Positions 21,021 through 32,815 of a DNA stretch of 64,000 nucleotides are shown here, piece by piece. Source of the DNA: Candidula unifasciata (Eukaryota > Mollusca > Gastropoda > Stylommatophora > Geomitridae); NCBI GenBank assembly GCA_905116865.2, contig CAJHNH020001577.1, positions 62,001-126,000 on the forward strand. The letters run 5' to 3'. Positions within the stretch are counted from its first letter, which is position 1. Each line of letters begins with the position of its first letter. The position numbers and the translations under genes were made by a program. The notes beneath the pieces were generated by a model, which was not told the origin of the DNA, ran no database searches, and saw nothing but the letters and a program-made list of their open reading frames with translations.

Positions 21021-21152
21021 TGAGAACCTCAAGTTCTCTCAGCCTCTCCTCCTGTTGTCGCAGCTCCTCCTCGGTCTGCACAAATTTAGCTACCGGAATG
21101 TCCTCCCTCACCATGCGCCGATGAAAGCGATTCAGACCATAGTGCTGTGTTA
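21014..21152 (-). CDS. CCDC50: CCDC50-like protein, exon 3 (conserved N-terminal block)
   Basis: A 139-nt exon (phase 1 in, phase 2 out), acceptor GGCACAG|TAACAC and donor ATACA|GTAAGT. It encodes ITQHYGLNRFHRRMVREDIP then VAKFVQTEEELRQQEERLRE. This matches the second half of the CCDC50 N-terminal domain ([30 protein letters not shown]). A nearer acceptor 8 nt inside would break the frame, which fixes the start. Because the intron is phase 2, reading through the donor gives an immediate TAA. The donor is the edge of a 42-bp tandem array that repeats the donor itself. Confidence 0.92.
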
Positions 21153-21211
21153 CTGTGCCGGAAACAAACAATCATAGATATGACATACTTCTAGGACCCT
21201 TTTGCTTGCCT

Positions 21212-21447
21212 TCAGGGATATTAGGCCAAAGCTATATTTTATGGATCAATCGGCACTCGGTGGGTGCTGTGGTCAAAAATCACATAGACCACTTTTACTT
21301 CCCAGGACTTTACCTGCTACCTATTTAAGGCTGAATCGACCCGGCAATCAAAGTCATTTTTGTAAAAATGTCTGGCCACAATCAAGATTTGAACTCACAA
21401 CTTTGGATCTACAGGTGGGCATCAACCACTAAACCATGGCGGCAACC
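21212..21447 (-). repeat. SINE-B copy
   Basis: The minus strand starts TTGCCGCCATGGTTTAGTGG (tRNA head), has the B box GAGTTCAAATCTTGA, then GGTCGATTCAGCCTTAAAT and GGAAGTAAAAGTGG. Confidence 0.82.
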
Positions 21448-21449
21448 AG

Positions 21450-22510
21450 ATGACATTTGATTTCAGCATTTTAATTCAAGAGCAACTGATACGACCTGAA
21501 AAAAACTCAACATGCTTACAGAAACTAGTGCAGAGATCAAATGTGGAGCAAGAAAAAGCAGCGAAACAAGTGGGATTATAACATGAAGAGACAAACAGAA
21601 GTCTGTCGGTCTAAGAAATAACAGAAAAAAGGTGGACACTGCCAGATATCCACTACCAACAACCTTCGTTGTGGAGTCTGCACATGAGTGAACTGAAATG
21701 AGACTGAGCAAAGTGTAGTTGTGTGAATGAGCAATGGATGCAGAGAGATGTAAGTTAGAATTGTTGGGTATGGCAAGGACATATTCCTGCAGGACACAAT
21801 CAACATTATGAAGTGCCTTGCCGAGTGGCATGGGTGATCATGACTCTTCCCAACCTGTGATCTTCAGCTTGTTTGCTGCCACTCCTCAATGCCGTCTATT
21901 AAAAGGCCCGATTTTCTAGGGAAAATTCAGCATTGGTTTTCCCTTGCCTTCAGCGGGTTTGTGTATGATGGTCTTATTCCAACAGTCTTCTGTCTAAACA
22001 GATGTACCCTGCAAGGCATTAGGGAAAAGGGGTTATAAAATGTCACAGAGTTTTAAAGTATTGTACAGAGCTAGTTGTCCCACCAACTAACTCTACTCAT
22101 CCTAATGACCACCGCCTATGTTGGCCCCCAGCTGCTTATTCAATATATTCACGGCTAACCTCTAAATCTAGAGGCCACTCTGCTGGATGTGCTTAGTTTT
22201 GGGATAGGTTCCTACCCTAGACAGGACAGAATAAATGTATTATAATCTACATCAAAGCTATGAAAACAGAACATTCTTCTTCTTCTTCTTCAGCATTCTG
22301 AATCTGTTTCGTGATGAGATCAAGTTTTACTAATGTTGGGGGTGTCGGCTCCACGCTTCAACCCCCAACCTGGAGAACCAGGGTGTCCCTCTGTAGAACA
22401 TGGTGAGACAAAACTGCTGTAAGACTGACTAAAACTCTTCCCCGTGTTGGTTTTGTTGCCTATTTAGAAAAAAAAAAACACTCACACGCCACAGTCCTCT
22501 GAATATGTCG
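21450..22510. other. CCDC50 intron 2, no recognised gene
   Basis: Mixed sequence with a (CTT)n stretch near 22,275. I see no exon or familiar repeat in it. Confidence 0.4.
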
Positions 22511-22985
22511 TCAGCTGACTAATTAAGATTCTGCTGAAGTCGTCGGGTGTGCTGTATCAAAAGACATAGATACTGCAGCATAGCTGTAAACCACAGCACA
22601 ATATAACTGCCCTTTAAAGGGTGAACATCGAAGAAGTCAGCAAACAAATAAAGACAACAAGAGAAAAGGAACATAAATATAAAGGCAATGATGACAGAAA
22701 TAATATAAACACACAAGTAATGATAACACTGTATGAAAACAAAAGTAATGATAACATTATATGAACAGTTTGTCCAATACACACATAAATGCAACCATTT
22801 GGGCAATAAACAGAGAAGATCGAGGATACAACAAAATGCTTTTTCATTAACTGTTAGCATAACGAGAAGAATGAGACTTAAATAATTCTATGATATAAGG
22901 AAACCTATTTCCCCATGTGTTTAACTGATCTCACAGTTCAGTCTCCACCCGAATGCTAATTGGACGGACCTGGGATCCCTAATGC

Positions 22986-23186
22986 AGTGGTTCTCAACCT
23001 TCCTAATGCCACGACCCTTTGATAAAGTTCTTCCTGTTGTGGTGACCCCTAACTATACATTTATTTTCATTGCTACTTCATAACTTCAGTAAACATGTAT
23101 TTTCCGATAGTCAAAGGTGACACCTATGAAAGTGTTATTAAACCCCCCAAAAGGGTCACGACCCACAGGCTGAGAACCGCTGCCCT
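22986..23186 (-). mobile_element. SPIN-like hAT MITE with 8-bp target duplication
   Basis: About 200 bp with terminal inverted repeats: CAGTGGTTCTCAACCTTCC at the left, and the complement of the right end reads CAGCGGTTCTCAGCCTGTGG. CCCTAATG precedes it and CCCTAATT follows, fitting the 8-bp duplication of hAT transposons. The internal text (GGGGTCACCACAACAGGAAG, TTATGAAGTAGCAATGAAAA) agrees with what I remember of the SPIN non-autonomous consensus. No transposase is encoded. Confidence 0.88.
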
Positions 23187-23400
23187 AATTCACGTAGAGT
23201 GCAGCACAGGTTCAATATTCTTATATGGCTGTTCATATGGGCAAATTTCTTTCATATATAATAAAACAAATGAAGACAACCCTTTCATTTGGAACACATA
23301 ATAAGAGGACATGTAAATGGCTTTGTTATGTAGTGAGGTTATTTGAAGGCAGCAGGCCAGTCACAGCTGAGACACAGCAAGAAGTTACCTCTATAAAAGA

Positions 23401-25033
23401 TGGATTGATGGAGTGAGAACAACCATAGGTTAAGTACACAATGGATCGATAGAGAGTGAGAACAACCATAGATGAAGTACACAATGGATCGATGGAGAGT
23501 GAGAACAACCATGTATGAAGTATACAATGGATCGATGGAGAGTGAGAACAACTATAGATGAAGTATACAATGGATCGATGGAGAGTGAGAACAACCATGG
23601 ATGAAGTATACAATGGATCGATGGAGAGTGAGAACAACCATAGATGAAGAATACAATGGATCGATGGAGAGTGAGAACAACCATAGATGAAGTATACAAT
23701 GGATCGATGGAGAGTGAGAACAACCATGGATGAAGTATACAATGGATCGATGGAGAGTGAGAACAACCATGGATGAAGTACACAATGGATCGATGGAGAG
23801 TGAGAACAACCATAGATGAAGTATACAATGGATTGATGGAGAGTGAGAACAACTATAGATGAAGTATACAATGGATCGATGGAGAGTGAGAACAACCATG
23901 GATGAAGTACACAATGGATCGATGGAGAGTGAGAACAACCATAGATGAAGTATACAATGGATCGATGGAGAGTGAGAACAACCATAGATGAAGTACACAA
24001 TGGATTGATGGAGAGTGAGAACAACCATAGATGAAGTATACAATGGATCAATGGAGAGTGAGAACAACCACAAATAAAGTATACAATGGATCGATGGAGA
24101 GTGAGAACAACCACAAATAAAGTATACAATGGAACGATGGAGAGTGAGAACAACCATGGATGAAGTATACAATGGATCGATGGGGAGTAAGAACAACCAT
24201 AGATGAAGTATACAATGGATCGATGGAGAGTGAGAACAACTATGGATGAAGTATACAATGGATCAATGGAGAGTGAGAACAACTATGGATGAAGTATACA
24301 ATGGATCAATGGAGAGTGAGAACAACTATGGATGAAGTATACAATGGATTGATGGAGAGTAAGAACAACCATAGATGAAGTATACAATGGATCGATGGAG
24401 AGTGAGAACAACCATAGATGATGTATACAATGGATCGATGGAGAGTGAGAACAACCATAGATGAAGTATACAATGGATCAATGGAGAGTGAGAACAACCA
24501 TGGATGATGTATACAATGGATCGATGGAGAGTGAGAACAACCATAGATGAAGTATACAATGGATCAATGGAGAGTGAGAACAACCATGGATGATGTATAC
24601 AATGGATCGATGGAGAGTGAGAACAACCATAGATGAAGTATACAATGGATCGATGGAGAGTGAGAACAACCATAGATGAAGTATACAATGGATCGATGGA
24701 GAGTGAGAACAACCATAGATGAAGTATACAATGGATCGATGGAGAGTGAGAACAACCATAGATGAAGTATACAATGGATCAATGGAGAGTGAGAACAACC
24801 ATAGATGAAGTATACAATGGATCGATGGGGAGTGAGAACAACCATAGATGAAGTATACAATGGATCGATGGAGAGTGAGAACAACCATAGATGAAGTATA
24901 CAATGGATCGATGGAGAGTGAGAACAACCATAGATGAAGTATACAATGGATCGATGGGGAGTGAGAACAACCATAGATGAAGTATTCAATGGATCGATGG
25001 AGAGTGAGAACAACCATAGGTGAAGCATACAAC
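23401..25033 (-). repeat. 43-bp minisatellite, about 38 copies
   Basis: Unit (plus) ATGGATCGATGGAGAGTGAG plus AACAACCATAGATGAAGTAT and ACA. All three minus frames are open for long stretches because the unit lacks stops on that strand; these frames are artefacts. It lies in CCDC50 intron 2. Confidence 0.96.
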
Positions 25034-25134
25034 AGAAATGACAAGCAAAAAAAGAAGGATGAGAAAGGAGACAGAAAGGGAAAGAATAAGACCACAGTTG
25101 TGTTGAAAATCTTAAGGACATCTATAAAGCTTAC

Positions 25135-25197
25135 TCTCTTCATTTTGCATCTGATAGGCTAAGGCCCCATCTTCATGTACTGCCCACTGTTTCCTGA
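25135..25197 (-). CDS. CCDC50: CCDC50-like protein, exon 2 (conserved N-terminal block)
   Basis: A 63-nt exon (phase 1 in, phase 1 out), acceptor GTTGCAG and donor GAGA|GTAAGC. It reads RKQWAVHEDGALAYQMQNEE, closely matching the CCDC50 N-terminal signature [20 protein letters not shown]. In human CCDC50 this block begins the coiled-coil N-terminal domain that defines the family. The 43-bp array of intron 2 ends about 100 bp downstream of the donor. Confidence 0.9.
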
Positions 25198-25631
25198 CTG
25201 CAACAAGAAAGAAACACTTGTCAGAACAAACATGAAACGTCTTTAAACATACAATTTAACAAATGTAAAAAATAAATAAATAAAAGCACAATAAAATATT
25301 TGCACTGATAATACTATAGATTAATTTTAAAAAACAAAAACAAAACATAAAGATCCTCTGGAAGAAACAAAACAAAACAAATTAAGGCTTACTGAAATGT
25401 TAACACTGATTATGACTGACAAACACACACACAAAAAGATAAAAAAGGAAACATCCTCAGACAAAACAAAGGCATACTTAGTGTTGATGATATACTGATA
25501 ATATTGAAAGCATCATCTTAAATCTGTAAAACTGATATATAACGCGACAAATGGTGTCAATCAATCAGCTTGTCCTGTATAGAAAGTCACAGTCTTCATG
25601 GCAGGCCTGAAGGTTTATCTTTTTCTAGCCA

Positions 25632-25804
25632 ATTCTCCAGCCCTGTGTGCTTTCTCAGCCTGGATCAGCAAGTAACAACCTATTGCACACAAATAAGCCA
25701 GTAAAAATGATGAATTGATGTTACACATAAAATTGAGGCTCTGATACAAAGCTAAACAACCAGGACTTTCCACATGAGTTTACAACCGGTGAATAAATAA
25801 GAAG
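25632..25804 (+). repeat. Diverged SINE-A copy
   Basis: Recognisable from AATAAGCCAGTAAAAATGA, AACAACCAGGACTTTCCAC and the end CAACCGGTGAATAAATAAG. Confidence 0.65.
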
Positions 25805-26309
25805 TTCAAAAGATCTGTTCTTCAAAGCTGAGTGAGAGTCCATGATTGACATTAATAAGTTACCACGGGAAAGATGCATGATGATGATCTCAAAATAGAT
25901 TGTGGGTGGGTGTACTCATAGCGACTATGGTGTTCGGCAATTGGCGGTCTTTTGGCAAATTCCGTTACCATGGAAACCGTTCGAAACTTGCTTCGCAAAT
26001 GTCGGCTGGGGTTTCGGGATGGGTCCTAATCTCTCATGAAATTTTGCGATTGGTGTGATTTTCACCTACTATAAAAAGCTGAAAACGGCGGGAAGGAACC
26101 CGATTAACAGCGCATGTCTACGACAGCCGGACGTTCTCTGTTTTTCTGTTACATCAGTTTGATTGAAAATAGCGATAAGTATTCAGGGTTGGCTTTAGGC
26201 TTTAACTGTTACTGGTAATACTAGTTATAATTGAATTCTCCATCCAATTTTACATTTGTGTATAAAATTTCTTTCTGAACCGTGGCTAGGTAGATGTGCA
26301 GTGACATTT

Positions 26310-26530
26310 TTAAGGCAATCACTGGCTCAGCCAGTGGCTGTGTCTCATTGTCTGCCATCTTGTCCAATGACAGTCCAATGTAAACAAAGCCAAAACGATA
26401 AGTGAGCAGTTTGGTTGCGCAGAGAAAACCTTGTTTCTAGACGCAAGTTTTAGCAGCTGCTTTCTACATCTCATCTCATCTCCACAAAAACCTACATATC
26501 TCAGCTCAGAAATGACATACAAGCCTAAAT
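26310..26530. other. CCDC50 intron 1, unique-looking stretch
   Basis: From 25,830 to 26,850 intron 1 is mostly single-copy DNA, with a locally GC-richer patch at 25.95-26.13 kb. I see no additional exon, RNA gene or known repeat in it. Confidence 0.4.
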
Positions 26531-26851
26531 GAGGTACCGTTGGAAAGAGATTGTTTACAGCTATCTAACTGTGCTGGTTTTATTGGTGTAGAGGACATTT
26601 TGAAAATTTGACTAAAGTACCTATACTGATATACTGAGTTTGAACAATGAAATAGTGAAATACTGTTCGATTTCTTCTGTTGGTGCTACTATACATGATT
26701 TTATCAGAAAAAAAAAGAACTTTAACATATTGAACGAATCTGACAAAATCAAGACAGGTAGGAAGGTCCGAGAACTGCACTGTGTGTACTGAACTGAGTT
26801 GAGTGTTGTCAAGTTAGTGTACTGTACTGTCTCTCCTATGTAATGTTGTAC

Positions 26852-26909
26852 CTTCTTGGACTCTTCCCTGAGAGAGATCAGTCGGTGAATCCTCCGGAGC
26901 GCCTGCCAT
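26852..26909 (-). CDS. CCDC50: CCDC50-like protein, first coding exon
   Basis: The ATG at 26,907-26,909 opens MAGAPEDSPTDLSQGRVQE followed by a phase-1 donor (GAAG|GTACAA). The chosen start is the only ATG in this short open stretch, and the exon splices in phase onto the conserved VRKQWAVHED exon. Human CCDC50 likewise has a short acidic N terminus (MAEVSIDQ...) before its conserved block. The position is plausible for a first exon, with an ETS-type motif about 150 bp upstream. Poor sequence conservation keeps confidence moderate. Confidence 0.72.
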
Positions 26910-27100
26910 TCTGTACCGTGTCAACGTCTCAATCAACTTGTCCGTTCACATGATTTTATTTATTTCCGAGACGTGCTCGTCTGTCCTAACAAACTGTTCA
27001 GCGCAAATCTGCAGTCCCCTCATAAGAAATGGACATATTTTGCCTGTAAGCACAACCCGGAAGTTGTGGCTTTCGGGTAACCAGAGTTGTCTTCCCACTT
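26910..27100 (-). promoter_or_regulatory. Putative CCDC50 5' UTR/proximal promoter with ETS-type motif
   Basis: The first 190 bp upstream of the CCDC50 ATG are free of recognisable repeats. They carry an ETS/GABP-like CCGGAAGT at 27,057-27,064 (about 150 bp upstream), typical of TATA-less housekeeping promoters. No TATA box is evident. Repeat-derived sequence begins near 27,105. The transcription start is unknown, so this is inference. Confidence 0.35.
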
Positions 27101-27104
27101 ATTT

Positions 27105-27300
27105 GGTCATCATCATAATCAAGTGCCTTGCTGTCTGGCGTTGGCGACCGTGGCTCTACGATCTGTGACCCACCAACAGAATTAATCAGCTCATGTGCTG
27201 AAACCCCACAATACCATGCTTGTCCTCGCTTAATGCCCAAATTTAAACAGGGTGTTCTTCGTCTCAGAATCCTTTGTCTCAAAGCCTTTGGAACGCAGCG
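27105..27300 (-). repeat. Short (GATGAT)-tailed LINE remnant
   Basis: Begins CATCATCATAATCAAGTGCC on the plus strand, like the tails at 7.16, 52.15 and 53.09 kb. Too short to type. Confidence 0.45.
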
Positions 27301-27624
27301 CCTTTATTATGTTTGTATAATAAACAAATTATGCATCACACTTGCAGAAAAAAAGTAGAAAGATAGGACACACTAGACAACATACAAATCGAAAGCTATA
27401 GTTACAGTTCCAGGAATCGAACCTGTAACCTCCAAATGGTGCATGCACCTTGTTTATTTATTATGTCCGCCCTGTTCATACCTTTTCTTTTACTAACTTC
27501 TGCAGACACGGCCAGTCTGCCGGCTTTTTCATTTCCTTTCACCATGCATTGTCCTGGTGTGTACAGTCACAAGACAGTAGTTTCTTGAGACAGAACTTCT
27601 AGATGCTATCAACCCATTCTAGTT

Positions 27625-27865
27625 GCAGCTTGCAATTTTGGGTCTTCTCATTTATGTTTATGGAGTTTGTCATTATCAGTGCGCTAATTGCAATTTTTGG
27701 TCTTCTCATATATGTTTATGGAGTCTGTCTTTATCATTGCGCTAATTGCAATTTTGGGTCTTCTCATATATGTTTATGGAGTCTGTCATTGTCAGTGCGC
27801 TAATTGCAGTTTTCGATCTTCTCAAATATGTTTATTGAGTCTGTCACTATCAGTGCACAAATTGC
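27625..27865 (+). repeat. About 58-bp tandem repeat, 4 copies
   Basis: Unit contains GGTCTTCTCATATATGTTTA, TGGAGTCTGTCATTATCAGT and GCGCTAATTGCAATTTT. Intergenic. Confidence 0.9.
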
Positions 27866-28061
27866 TTTCTATTCCTCCAGCCATGCAATCGGCCCTGTGA
27901 CAGCTGCTATTTCCATCCAAATTTTTTTTAAGGGGGAAGGGGGGGGGGGGTGGGTGTAATAGGGCTAAGTGGTCACCACGTACACTTTCTAGGTAGATGT
28001 TCTAGTTAAAAGTATTTACTTATACATTTTATATTAATTTCAAATATATATTTTTTATTTT

Positions 28062-28288
28062 GGAGCCGCCGTGGTCTAACGGCTAGATGCTTGCCTGCCG
28101 ATCGAAAGGTTGTGGGTTTAGCTTCCAGATCAACCCAGCCTTAAGTGGGTACCAGGTACAGTCCTGGGAAGTAACAGTGGCCAGTGTGATGCTGACCACA
28201 TCACCCACCAAGTTCCGTTTGGTCTATAAAATATTGGTATACACAATACGCCCAAAGGTGTGGAAAAATTTCTTTTACTTTACTTTAT
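28062..28288 (+). repeat. SINE-B copy
   Basis: The head GCCGCCGTGGTCTAACGGCT and a B-box-like TGTGGGTTTAGCTTCC, then CAACCCAGCCTTAAGTGGG and ACCACATCACCCAC. It ends directly at a LINE fragment. Confidence 0.88.
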
Positions 28289-28289
28289 T

Positions 28290-29144
28290 ATATTATGATG
28301 CGTGCTGTGAATTTGGACTAACAGTCAGCAAAAATAAGACAAAGGTTATGGTGCAAGGTGTCAATGACAGACCTACAGTCTACACTGATGGTGAAGAGCT
28401 TGAGACAGTAGACCATTTCACCTATCTGGGTTCCACAGTGAAAAGTAAACTATTGCTGGACCAAGAAATCAACACCAGGATAGGTAAAGCAGCAACAACA
28501 ATGAGCAGATTGACAAAGAGAGTTTGGGAGAACAGAAAGCTCACAATTAAAACAGAAACCCTTGTCTATCAGGCTTGTGTTCTCAGCACTCTGCTTTACG
28601 GCAGTGAAACTTGGTCAACCTATATGCACCAAGAGAGACGGCTAAATAGCTTTCACATGCGATGCCTAAGAAGAATACTTGACATTAAGTGGCAGGACAA
28701 AATCACAAACACTGAGGTGCTGGAAGGAGCAGGTACTACAACAGTTTTTTTCCATGCTCAGTCTACGAAGGCTCTGGTGGCTGGGTCACACCTGGAGAAT
28801 GGAGGATGGCAGAGTCCCAAAGGACATCCTTTTTGGTGAATTGAAGACAGGAAGAAGATGTCAAGGCCAACCTCTACTACGTTATAAAGATGTATGCAAG
28901 CGAGACATGAATGATACAGGTATTGAGGCAGACTCATGGGAACAAGATGCCATGGACCGTATTGTGTGTGAGACTGAAGGAAGAAATAATTGCAGAAAGG
29001 ATGAGAGCTGAGTGTCTGAAAAGAAACGGATTAAACACAAATGTTGTTAACAATAGTTTTGAAATCCCATGTTATCATTATGGAAGACTTTTCTTGACAC
29101 GGGCAGGTCTTGCTAGTCACACTCACCATCGCCATAGGCTGTGA
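28290..29144 (+). pseudogene. RTE-like LINE C-terminal fragment, frameshifted
   Basis: The first frame carries FTYLGSTVKSKLLLDQEINT, VYQACVLSTLLYGSETW and MRCLRRILDIKWQDKI. A shift near 28,735 moves the rest to the next frame (RRLWWLGHTWRMEDGRVPKD, YKDVCKRDMND). The end has a CYHYGRLFLTRAGLASHTHH zinc-finger-like C terminus. These are the post-RT motifs of RTE-type elements. No RT core or endonuclease is present, so it is 5' truncated and dead. Confidence 0.88.
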
Positions 29145-29267
29145 GTCTCATGCCTCATAATAGCGCAATATAACACTATCGTCTGGAAAGACGGAAAGGT
29201 GCCAATGAATTATATTAGCCACTCAACCCATTATTTGTCTTGTTATTTGTCTTACTATATTAAGGCG

Positions 29268-29531
29268 CCTCCCTCGTGGGGGTTTCGGGCTGCAACGTGG
29301 GAAAAACAAGAATAGATCCACTGCCTTCCCAGCAAGCATGTCGTAGGAATCGAGTAACTGGGTACTTCCTTTGAAGCCCGAGCGGCAAGGAACAACCAAC
29401 CGCACATAAATAAGTCAGTAAAACATATGTACACGCAACAACTCAGGCCCTGGCATAAAGCCAAAGTCCAAATGGACGAACAGTCAGGACTTTCCTTCGG
29501 AGCTTACAGCTGATGAAAAAAGAGGAAGAGG
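29268..29531 (+). repeat. SINE-A copy
   Basis: Near-complete, 5' GTGGGGGTTTCGGGCTG, ending GCTGATGAAAAAAGAGG. Followed immediately by another partial copy. Confidence 0.85.
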
Positions 29532-29534
29532 AAA

Positions 29535-29716
29535 TAGTGCATCTGCCTGAGAGGCAAGGAACCAACAGTCTGCTTACAAATAAGCCAGATCTGTAAAAAG
29601 GATGAGCACACAAAACTCGAGTTCTGAACAAAACTCAAGTCCAGAACTGGATGAACAACCAGAGCTTTCCACTGAAGTTTACAGTCTGTCAAAGGGAAAA
29701 AAGACGAAGAAAAGAC
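29535..29716 (+). repeat. SINE-A 3' half, tandem to the previous copy
   Basis: Starts GTGCATCTGCCTGAGAGGC and ends GTCAAAGGGAAAAAAGACG. The pair has the same 'extra 3' half' form as the copy at 10.33-10.72 kb. Confidence 0.82.
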
Positions 29717-29739
29717 ATGACACTGTTTGAAAACTGCAC

Positions 29740-30475
29740 TGGAGTGAAAAGCTAAAGGCAAGAGAGCAAGAGATAGACAGTGATACAAACAGGCAGACAA
29801 CATCAAGAAAAGTCTAAGAGGGTGTGGAACCAAATCAAGAGACAAAGTGTGTTGGAGATCCATTATAGCCATCTTCAGTGTGGAGATGGCACTGAATTAT
29901 TTGTTTAATTAATTAATTAATTAAGCAGAAAAAGAGACAAGAAAGAAGACTTTTGAGGCACAAACCTCAATTGTTGTGTTGGTGAACAAATACTTTAACA
30001 GTTACACCACAACAGTCTTCAAAAATCACGATAAGACCACTTGGAAAACCCTTTTTCTTTATTTCTTGATGCAGTTATAATGTAAGGCCATTCACACAAC
30101 AAGTAAACATCTTAAATGTAAAGTCGTACAATAATTTAAGAAATGAACAAATACATAAAATATTTTAGTACATGAACATATATATATACAGTGTGAAACA
30201 CAGGATGAGCCTACTAACAAGTCTTATCTTCACCTAACCAGTTCCGGTCACTGCAGTAATTCCACTGAAAGGTTCTCTTTCTCTCCCAGACAAAGGTTTC
30301 GTTTTACTCCTTAATTTTATCTTTAGGGAAAACTTCAAAGATGGCTTCATGTGCATATTTTTTCTATCAGATATTTTTTTTGGTTTCACGTTGACCTTGG
30401 TTGTTTATAATCTCTCTTGTTTTGTCCCCTGAGTTATCCAGGCACAGTTTGTGTTATATTTAGTTAGTACTCAAA
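29740..30475. other. Intergenic, no recognised features
   Basis: AT-rich DNA between PLEKHG5 and CCDC50. No gene, RNA or familiar repeat seen. Confidence 0.4.
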
Positions 30476-30479
30476 TGAT

Positions 30480-30755
30480 AGGGAGTCCCCATGGCGGAGC
30501 GGCTAGACGCTCGCAGCGGATCGAAAGGTGGTGGGTTCGCTCCCTGGCAGAGCCAGACTTTTTTCAAAAATGATCTTGGCTCCCAGGTCGATCCAGCCTT
30601 GAGTGGGTACCAGGTGCAGTCCCTGGAAGTAAAGGCGGCCGACGTGATGCCTAACCACATCACCCATCTTGTGCTAATTAGTTTATAAAAATATAGGTCT
30701 AGCCCTATATGCCCTATACGCCTAAAGGCATGGAAAAGGGTCCTTTGCTTTTTTG
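30480..30755 (+). repeat. SINE-B copy, best-preserved tRNA head
   Basis: GTCCCCATGGCGGAGCGGCT (A box) and GGTGGTGGGTTCGCTCCC (B box), then the body TCGATCCAGCCTTGAGTGGG and the end GGCATGGAAAAGGGTCC. The best of the window for building a consensus. Confidence 0.92.
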
Positions 30756-30759
30756 ATAA

Positions 30760-31780
30760 AGAATTTGGTACAAATGTTCAACTGTATTTGTGCAAAATCT
30801 TATCCACCCTATGTTGTGCTATCTAGTCACATTTTATCTTGTATTTTGTACTGATTGCTGACAAACTTGACACAGTTATAATGTTTCTATATTTGTTTGA
30901 AAATTACATTCTGTGTGTGAAGGAGCTGTACCATAGTTTTATAATATTATCAGTGAAAGAAATCTCAGATGAAATACTGTCTCAGGGATGTGCGAGTATT
31001 AGCTGGACTCTTCCTCTTAAAAAAAAAACTATCTCAGTACTCAACACAAAATGGGATCTTTATTAATATCCTACCCCAGATGACGTCGTAGGACAGTCCA
31101 ATATTTTAGAAGGTGGTAAGAATGGGTTTCCCAGCTTTCTGGTGCTTTTAACAACCCCAAAACATCTAGAACTGGCCCCAACACCAACCCACCTATGTCC
31201 CATGAGAGAGTGCAGTCAAGGTCCCACGACTGCATGCAGCTTATCTACCACCCCTGAAATATTAGACTGTCCTGTGACCTGTGGATTTTCCCTGTTTGGG
31301 AATATCCTAATATTATTAAAGCCCCACAAAGTGTCTAAAAACTATTTCTGCACTCACCAGTGTCTAAAAACCATGTCTGCCCTCACTACAAAGTGTCTAT
31401 CACAGAATCGCTGAAAAAAAAAATTATGCCTTAGAAAAGTTGGCAGTGCTATGCAACATTGCGTACTGCCAGATTAAAAATCCCTTGTTGTTATGGTTTC
31501 ACATATACATGGCCATAGTTTTTTTTAGATGAGATATCACCAGTGGGATATTGTTTTTCTTCTTTGCAACTTTGCTTTCCAGTACGGGCTCAAACCAAAA
31601 CTCAGGGTCGTCAGAAGAAGCATCTAAGCCTTGTTCTACCACTGCTTTCCAATAAATAATAATACCCAGATCTGTTGTCTCAACAAGTAAACGAATCACG
31701 GTGCCACTGATGCTTAGTTTAACTCCCAAAAAGTGTCTAAAGTAAAGCCAGGAGAAACAGATAGAAACAAATATCACAGT
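30760..31780. other. Intergenic, no recognised gene
   Basis: Contains the near-repeat AAAGTGTCTAAAAAC..CACTCACCAGTG around 31.33-31.39 kb and otherwise unique sequence. Confidence 0.4.
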
Positions 31781-32081
31781 GTGGGTTCTTGGGCCTCATT
31801 TAGGAAAGGGGGGGGGGGGGGAGAATTGATCCACTCTCACCTAATTCCCCATCAACAAGCATGTCATTAAAGGTGACTAAATAAAGGTGTTTCTTTTGAA
31901 GTCAAAGTGTGTCTGCCTGAGAGGCAAGGAACCAACAGTCTGTATAAAAATAAGCCAGATCTGTAAAATGGATGTGCACATTAAACTGAAGTTCTGGAAA
32001 AAGAATAAAGTCAAGAACTGGATGAACAAGCAGAACTGTCCACTGGAGTTTACAGCCACTGAAGGCAAAGAAGAAGAAGAA
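31781..32081 (+). repeat. SINE-A copy, near full length
   Basis: 5' GTGTGGGTTCTTGGGCC, G run at 31,808, 3' CTGAAGGCAAAGAAGAAG. Flanks AAATATCACA and AAATTACACA may be the target duplication. Confidence 0.88.
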
Positions 32082-32647
32082 AATTACACAATCAGTACAA
32101 ATTTGGTCTCACAATGGGTTTCCAGGGAAAACAAAATTAGCCGGTGACTTTTGCCTGTTTTTAGAATGTATGATGTCCCTGTGCAGTCATTTATTTTATG
32201 CTCCCTCCCTCTGTTAGTTAAACTTAGCACTGCTATTTATTTACAGACAATAAGTTGTGGAATTTCTTTTAAATTTTAAACTACTGAAGTATTTAAACCT
32301 AACCAAATACAAGTATGCAAGAGATGAAACAAAAGTGTAAGTTGAACAATTATATATTTTAGGAAAACTCGTCTTTTTAATATTAGCTATATTTTGCAAA
32401 TCGGCCAAAACTGTATTGTCTTACAGCTGCACATGTTGCATATAACTAAATACAACACTGGAAATGAGTGATAATTTTATGTTACAAAGGATAATTTTAA
32501 ATAACCAACTAGTATTATTATTATTATTAACTTATAAATAAACACTTTGGGGCGGAGAACCACACTAACCCGTAATATTGTTATATTATAAATGGTTTTC
32601 ATAAACAACAAGCTAGTAAATTTGTTACTTTGTGAAGGACATGGTAA

Positions 32648-32815
32648 TAGGGTGACCATATCCTCGGGACAGTATCGTGTTTAGGTAGGCCCAGAGCAAT
32701 GGGTGATACTAAAGAAAAATGCCATTTTCCCAACTGACGCTGAGTACCATGGGATGACCTGGGTCTCTTAAGAAATGATACTGTCCTGGAGAAAACTTAA
32801 CTTGTAGTCGCCCTA
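32648..32815. mobile_element. Putative MITE with inverted ends
   Basis: Left end TAGGGTGACCATATCC...GGGACAGTATC. The complement of the right end reads TAGGGCGACTACAAG...AGGACAGTATC. The inverted ends and short length suggest a hAT-like MITE. I could not define a target duplication. Confidence 0.55.

Noticed and set aside
23326..25143. Long minus-strand frames of FSLSIDPLYTSSMVVLTLH-type repeats
   Set aside because: Produced by the 43-bp minisatellite in CCDC50 intron 2; all three frames are open, which is a property of the unit.
30480..30560. Possible tRNA gene (good A and B boxes)
   Set aside because: The head is followed by a constant SINE-B body in at least five other places; it is a tRNA-derived SINE and not a functional tRNA gene.
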